A stretch of 64,000 bases of DNA from Arcuatula senhousia (taxonomy: Eukaryota > Mollusca > Bivalvia > Mytilida > Mytilidae). Position 1 is the stretch's first letter. Each line of letters opens with the position of its first letter. Location of the stretch: NCBI GenBank assembly GCA_963971305.1, contig OZ020303.1, positions 57,970,867 to 58,034,866 on the forward strand. The letters are read 5' to 3'. Positions 58,503-64,000 of the stretch are shown piece after piece. The notes under the pieces were generated by a model that ran no database searches, had not been told where the DNA came from, and saw nothing but the letters and a program-made list of their open reading frames with translations. The translations under genes and the position numbers were made by a program.

Positions 58503-59996
58503 GTCCCCCGCCGCAACGCGGAGCGGGGACATAGAAATGCCGGGCATCCGTCCGTCCGTCCGTCACACTTTTTGTAAGCGCTCTCAAGGCTACAAATTTT
58601 GTAGGATTTTCCTGAAATTTATACCAAATGTTTATATCACTAATACCTTGGACAAATCAAGCATTTTTCAACAATTTTTGTAGGAGTTACGGGACTTTGA
58701 CCATTGAAACGACTCTGTTTTTTTGCAAAACAGACCTTGTAAGCGCTCTCATCCCTACAGATGTTGACGGATTTTCATGAAATTTATACCAAATGTTTAT
58801 ATCACTAATGAATTGGACTGGTTCAAAAATCAGCAATTTTCAATAATTCTTGTAGGAGTTATGGGACTTTGACCATAAAAACGCCTCTGTTTGTTTTGCA
58901 AAACAGACCTTGTAAGCACTCTCATCCCTACAGATATTGACAGATTTTCATGAAATCTATATCAAATGTTTATATCACTAATACATTGGACAAATCCGAA
59001 AATCAGCATTTTTGATCATAAATTCAACTCTGTTTGTTTTGCAAAACAGACCTTGTAAGCGCTCTCATCCCTACAGATGTTGACGGATTTTCATGAAATT
59101 TATACCAAATGTTTATATCACTAATGAATTGGACTGGTTCAAAAATCAGCAATTTTCAATAATTCTTGTAGGAGTTATGGGACTTTGACCATAAAAACGC
59201 CTCTGTTTGTTTTGCAAAACAGACCTTGTAAGCACTCTCATCCCTACAGATATTGACAGATTTTCATGAAATCTATATCAAATGTTTATATCACTAATAC
59301 ATTGGACAAATCCGAAAATCAGCATTTTTTATCATAAATTCAACTCTGTTTGTTTTGCAAAACAGACCTTGTAAGCGCTCTCATCCCTACAGATGTTGAC
59401 GGATTTTCATGAAATTTGTAAATTTATACCAAATGTTTATATCACTAATGAATTGGACTGGTTCAAAAATCAGCAATTTTCAATAATTCTTGTAGGAGTT
59501 ATGGGACTTTGACCATAAAAACGCCTCTGTTTGTTTTGCAAAACAGACCTTGTAAGCACTCTCATCCCTACAGATATTGACAGATTTTCATGAAATCTAT
59601 ATCAAATGTTTATATCACTAATACATTGGACAAATCCGAAAATCAGCATTTTTGATCATAAATTCAACTCTGTTTGTTTTGCAAAACAGACCTTGTAAGC
59701 ACTCTCATCCCTACAGATGTTGACAGATTTTCATGAAATTTTTACCAAATGTTTATATCACTAATACCTTGGTCAAGTTCGACAATCAGCATTTTAAGAT
59801 AATTTTTGTAGGAGTTAGGGGACTTTGACCATAAAAACGACTCTATTTTTTGCAAAACAGACCTTGTAAGCGCTCTCATCCCTACAGATATTGACAGATT
59901 TTCATGAAATTTATGCCAAATGTTTATACCACTGATACTTTGGTCAAGTTAAAAAATCAGCTGTGTTCGATAATGTTTGCTTCACCGGCGGGGGAC
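58503..59996. mobile_element. pearl/HINE-type element, CCCCCGCCG family, with higher-order tandem repeat
   Basis: The left end GTCCCCCGCCG is part of a hairpin closing with GCGGAGCGGGGAC and is followed by CCGTCCGTCCGTCCGTC. The right end is CGGCGGGGGAC. Inside, CCTTGTAAGC recurs at 58735, 58908, 59051, 59224, 59367, 59548, 59691 and 59862. Spacing alternates at about 173 and 143 bp, giving a ~316-bp two-unit higher-order repeat. Confidence 0.9.
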
Positions 59997-60575
59997 CCTG
60001 GAATTCCATTCATCTTTTAAATGTGATTTTACCTAGCATTTTTTGGTTAGACGACACAGTGATTAAGACACAATGGACACACTGTGTCATAAGTCAAAGC
60101 TCATGACACATCACCGCCAAGGATCGAGCTTAATATTTTGTGATTAAACTGTCTCAATTGAGAAATCAGATAATGCACTGGAAAAAAATGTAAGAAGCTA
60201 TATTTACAGAATTTCATCAGTCCTACTGTCACTCAACTATTTTTTTTACAAAAAATTTAGATTTCGAATATAGTTTTAGAAAAAGACAAGCGCCTTCCCC
60301 ACCCTCACCTTATCAAGTTCAGTGGTCATTTTCTTAGGTCCGCGAGGTCCCCTTGAAATAAAGGCAAATAAAAATAATACATAAAAACTAAAAGTAAAAC
60401 AGCTCCAATCAGTTTGAATCATTTTCGAAAACAAATGAGACAAATATGCTCATGGACAAAAAACGTTACAAAAAGGGAATTAATTTGTAAAATGATATAA
60501 AAGTACAAAAAAATTGACAGAAATTAAAAGAAATGGCGTAAAGTTATCCGACAACGAAAAATGAACTTAGATTGA
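59997..60575. other. no recognised feature
   Basis: AT-rich. ACACAGTG / CACTGTGT around 60055-60090 is a short inverted repeat only. Confidence 0.35.
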
Positions 60576-60704
60576 CCACATGGACTTGCTCCCCTCTATC
60601 AATATCTTGATTAAGTCAATGTGCGGTACGAAAAAAATGTTTTTTTTTTCGTACCGCACATAGACTCTAACAAAATATTGATAGAGGGGAGCAAGTCCCT
60701 GTGG
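60576..60704. mobile_element. 129-bp foldback MITE
   Basis: The arms pair almost end to end (GGACTTGCTCCCCTCTATCA and its complement; GTGCGGTACGAAAAAAA / TTTTTTTCGTACCGCAC). The 5-bp repeat ATTGA flanks it (60571-60575, 60705-60709). A degenerate relative lies at 36084-36225. Confidence 0.75.
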
Positions 60705-60811
60705 ATTGACCTTACTTTAAAGCATCAGACAATTGAAGATGAAAACGTGAAATCCAAATTCACAATTCTGATTAACTCGTTACCTGTTCAAGTGTGAAAT
60801 GATTAAGAACA

Positions 60812-61000
60812 TACCCGTAGCCAGAATTTTTCAACAGGGGGTTCGAAATGTGAAAAGGGGGGGGGTTCGATATCCCAATTTTTTCTGACTTTAATAGTGC
60901 TTAACCGATTTTTCACCCGATTTTTCCCTATTTTTATCAATTTTTTTGTGTAAAGGGGGGTTCGTCCCAACCCCTCGAACCCCCCCCCCGGCTACGGGTA
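60812..61000. mobile_element. 189-bp MITE with TACCCGTAGCC ends
   Basis: TACCCGTAGCC and GGCTACGGGTA enclose G-rich and C-rich runs (GGGGGGGGGTTCGA / TCGAACCCCCCCCC). It may use TA as the target. Confidence 0.65.
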
Positions 61001-61783
61001 TGAAGAAGACTATCAGGCTACCTTTAAATCGTTTTTATTTCCTGAAAGCAAGGGCAAAGGAAATTTAAATTTTAATGAATTCTTGTTATTTCAAATAACC
61101 ACTTCCGGTTGCGGTCGGATACCTTGAAATCCCCACTAACCGGAAACAAGTTTCTGGCCAATTAAATTAAATTGTCCCAAAATCTACTAAAAACTAAACG
61201 AATGGAACTTAAACTTTTCTTCGAAATCATCTCTTTAAATGAAAATTAACATTCACACTCCCCTCCTGACCGTTTCAACATTTTGTAAAATGTGTTAAAC
61301 TTTAATTTTGTGGGTTTTTTTTTCTTTCAGTTCAATACACAAGAGGACATCAAATTTGAACTATCGGACAAAAATCTTCGATATTAAATTTCAAATTTAT
61401 TGGTTTTAACGAAAATCAAAATGCCAGCTTCATTTTTCACCATTATACCAACAAATTTTCCATGATAAATACGTAAGGATACGGTTTTTTTACAATAAAA
61501 CAAGTTAATGGCCAAAATTTTTCATGTACATCTGATTGACATTAATTTTCGGAATGTAACGTGTCTTTTGTCCATGAGTATAAGTATGACCATTTTTGAT
61601 AAATATTAACATTTGACTTTCGCGAAATGATAATTATTGACTTGGACCTGCACTTTGTAACATAACAGGCTCGACACTCAAATAAATAAACATAATTATC
61701 TGTTTATCTTTCTTAATTTTACTATAAAAATAAACTTGTTTTCGGGTACATCGGATGTGTGAAAGTTTTGAGGATCTGACAAT

Positions 61784-62020
61784 ATGGTCGAAGTTATTGA
61801 AGACACACAAAAATGCAGAGAGGTGACCAGTTTTCTGAAGGAATATGACGTCATTGCTGTTGATGCAGAGGGTGTCAATCTTGGAAAAGAAGGTCCTCTT
61901 ACCCTTCTGCAAATTGGAACAAGTGATCAAAAAGTATATCTGTTTGATGTTTTCAAAAACAAAAAGATGTTTGACGCAGGAGGAATAAAAGATTTGCTTG
62001 AATCTGATGATGTTATAAAA
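61784..62020 (+). CDS. EXD1-like gene, coding exon 1
   Basis: ATG to AAA before donor GTAAGA, phase 0. The minus-strand 139-codon frame over the same DNA is a shadow. Confidence 0.9.
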
Positions 62021-62749
62021 GTAAGAATATTCGTAAAAAGATGAAATAGACAATAAAAAGATATAAAAAAACTAACGAGAGTATTTTTTTATATATCTTT
62101 ATAATAATCAGTCATTTTTTTTTTAATCATGGGGGAACAACTATTGTATCATTGGTTTGTTAACGTCAACGAAGAAAGATTTCTAATAAAAAAAAATCTG
62201 TCAAATTAAGCCTGGAAAAAATGCGGGATTTCGCTTAACATGAAGACTTGAAATCAAATCCCGCGGTATGGGACGCCATGCTGCATGATGCTGCATTCCA
62301 AATATCAAGAGGGGAAAACAGTTACAAAAATTATTTCACCGCCCTCCCGCCCGCCTGCATGATATTGAATTTCATTATTTTATAACCCGGATTTTTCACT
62401 CCGTGAAATCCCACCAAAATACAGCATTACACTTTAAAACATTTAAAAACTTAACACTTCATGTCAAAATCACTTTCTGGTATATGTTTCTTGTCTTTCG
62501 CACCTATATCGTTTAGTCGGAATCTCCCATCTTCAAACAGTCCCCAAGCGACTGAATACGCTGTTTCCAGAAACAACACAACAATTCGTTCTTTTATCAA
62601 TTAAAATAACATGATCAGTTTGTGTGATAACAGCTCTACAAATTTACTATAAAAATCAATTGTTTCAGGTTATTCACTCTTGCAAAGGCGATAGCGCTGC
62701 GCTGTATTTCCAGTTCAATGTTCATTTGAAAAACGTTTTTGATACACAG
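61784..62749 (+). CDS. EXD1-like DEDD 3'-5' exonuclease-fold protein, first two coding exons (continues past right edge)
   Basis: Exons 61784-62020 (79 codons) and 62669-62749 (27 codons) join in phase 0. The start MVEVIEDTQKCREV is the first ATG after an in-frame TGA. YDVIAVDAEGVNLGKEGPLT then LLQIGTSDQKVYLFDVF gives the Exo I motif (D27-x-E29) and its strand. VIKVIHSCKGDSAALYFQFN spans the junction and gives the Exo II region with D87; the first acidic/Asn position of that motif is Ser83. NVHLKNVFDTQ is typical of EXD1/Egalitarian-type proteins. Mouse and silkworm EXD1 act with piRNA-pathway partners. Whether this copy is catalytic cannot be judged from this part. Exo III lies off the window. 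Confidence 0.9.
62222..62414 (+). mobile_element. pearl/HINE-type element, CCGGATTT family, degraded copy
   Basis: GCGGGATTTCGCTTAACATG to GTGAAATCCCACC with one core unit and a CCGCCCTCCCGCCCGCC tract. It lies in intron 1 of the EXD1-like gene. Confidence 0.65.
62669..62749 (+). CDS. EXD1-like gene, coding exon 2
   Basis: Acceptor TTGTTTCAG and donor CAG|GTAAGT, 27 codons (VIHSCKGDSAALYFQFNVHL then KNVFDTQ). The next exon is not found before 64000. Confidence 0.9.
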
Positions 62750-62804
62750 GTAAGTTGATTCTTATTTATTTGATCTTCTTAAAGAGATCAGTAATTCTTC
62801 CGTA

Positions 62805-63058
62805 AATGTCTCGCTTCATGCACGTAAAAGACCCCTTTGTGGACCGCGAAGTAGTGCACCACATAGGCTAAATTTTTCGCCCCTACCCACCTCTCCCCTT
62901 TTCTTGTGGTTCGTCCTTTTTGTCCCACCCGTCCCCCATGTTTCATTTATCATCACCATTTCATGTTCATGTTCATTTTATCATCCTTTCATGTTCATCG
63001 CCTGTAAATAACTTATATAGCGTTGCAAGGGCGTAAAACACCAACTCACTCACTCACT
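62805..63058 (+). mobile_element. SINE-like repeat, copy 3
   Basis: CATGCACGTAAAAGACCCCT then TTGTGGACCGCGAAGTAGTG, ATCGCCTGTAAATAACTTAT, ATAGCGTTGCAAGG and an ACTC tail. It lacks the tRNA head, so it is 5'-truncated or of a related type. It lies in intron 2 of the EXD1-like gene. Confidence 0.75.
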
Positions 63059-63191
63059 TTTCAGTGAGAGATGACCAGGTTGAGATGCCAGCAGAGTGAT
63101 CGATCTCACACTGGTCTATTAACCAATGATAACCTACGGTACACGCGTTCTTGGAAAACCGACAACGATCTTTAACTCTTGATTGAAATTT

Positions 63192-63305
63192 TGTGGTCTT
63201 TTGGCTCGTTCAGCTGCGCTCCACTCGCAAAAAGACTGAAAAATTATATCACTTGTGAAAGATCAGCCGGTCTTTTCCAAGAACTTATGTAAGAACCTAT
63301 AGGTC
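63192..63305 (+). repeat. dispersed repeat R1, copy 3
   Basis: TGTGGTCTTTTGGCTCGTTC to AAGAACTTATGTAAGAACCT matches 1-115 and inverted 17986-18115. Confidence 0.7.
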
Positions 63306-64000
63306 TGTGCAGGATTTTCTTAGTTTTGATAGCGTCAATGGAGAGATTGTTTTGATCTACAAGGGTTGTCTGATTATCATAAAAAACGAGCCATTTAATT
63401 TGAGGGGGGGGCTTGTTTTTTCTCTAAAAAATATTTGATATCTAATTTTTTTGTAAAAAAAAAATTTTGACCACAGTGAAGCTTTTAATTGTAAATCACA
63501 ATTAACCCTAGTCAGAATTTTGATTTCTGTATTGGTTTTAGTTAGTCTTAGTAATTAGAAAAAAAACCACGAAACATTATTCAAACTTGTTTACTTTTTT
63601 GACAGGACAAAACATGTTACAGTTAAAATGGTTTACCAAAAACAATTTTATGTTAAAAGTCTAGGTAACTTTTGTTCATCTCTCGTGAACTTCCTAGGTT
63701 GAGCTGAACTCCGGGAGCTTGCCGGGTTTGGTTACGGCGGATCATTAATTTGACTCATTCGGGAATTTCTTCGAAGATCTTCTCTTCCCATTATATTCTT
63801 TAAAGATAGCATCGTCGACATGACTTGATAAAGGTAATAACAAAATTACCGAACTTGGAGAATCAATCTCAAATGTCCATAAGACTAAACAAAACAAGGA
63901 AGACATACCGGAAAAATTGAAGATCGCAATGGTCCTGACTTGGTACAGGCATTTCAAAAGAAATGGTGGGTTAACTTGACCAGGTTATAAGGCGCGCCAA
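63306..64000. other. EXD1-like gene intron 2, last part in window
   Basis: No phase-0 exon with EXD1-like residues is found. The minus-strand frame 63745-63957 shows no motif. Confidence 0.4.

Noticed and set aside
61634..62053. 139-codon minus-strand frame
   Set aside because: Antisense shadow of the EXD1-like exon; it has no motif.

Overview
This window is eukaryotic, AT-rich, intron-containing DNA. The repeats (pearl/DINE-type elements with terminal hairpins, CGTC-rich microsatellites and internal tandem repeats; tRNA-derived SINEs; many MITEs) together with the exon sequences suggest a marine bivalve, most likely a mytilid mussel. The species is an inference, not something read directly. 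Almost all long open frames are chance frames or lie in repeats. The real coding sequence is split into short exons, which I placed by splice signals and reading-phase agreement.

Four genes are supported. (1) Minus strand, 17.76 kb down to the left edge: the N-terminal 194 residues of a LAP-family (Erbin/Densin/Scribble-type) leucine-rich-repeat scaffold, in five phase-matched exons. Its third intron is 13.9 kb and packed with transposons. (2) Minus strand, 43.76-40.03 kb: the C-terminal five exons of a single-pass receptor with a fibronectin-like piece, a Cys-rich piece, one transmembrane helix and an intracellular domain resembling SEFIR, so probably an IL-17-receptor-like protein. (3) Plus strand, 44.62-49.95 kb: a complete three-exon gene for a 369-residue Ser/Thr-rich orphan protein with four internal repeats, a TATA box and a poly(A) signal. 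(4) Plus strand, 61.78 kb to beyond the right edge: the start of an EXD1-like DEDD 3'-5' exonuclease-fold protein (piRNA-associated family), possibly preceded by spliced non-coding exons from a TATA promoter at 57.87 kb.

Mobile and repeated DNA dominates. The 13.9 kb intron holds a 135-bp satellite (10 copies), a piggyBac-like MITE with TTAA target duplications, a hAT-like MITE, and a 1.07 kb Mutator-like element with ~161-bp inverted repeats and a 9-bp target duplication. That element carries a decayed PHD-finger gene fragment, so it is an animal Pack-MULE-like structure. From 30.3 to 37.0 kb a ~30-bp minisatellite is interrupted by a LINE (itself carrying a SINE) and by a 1 kb MITE with ~58-bp inverted repeats. 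A 3.2 kb transposon (53.2-56.4 kb) with 43-bp inverted repeats contains LINE and SINE fragments. Two nearly identical 538-bp elements lie in and just beyond gene 3. At least six unrelated-looking families share the pearl/Helentron-like architecture. Two very small elements (53 and 68 bp) have 9-11 bp target duplications.

The genes do not form an operon-like unit. Genes 2 and 3 are divergently oriented neighbours. No CRISPR array, rRNA gene or functional tRNA gene was seen.
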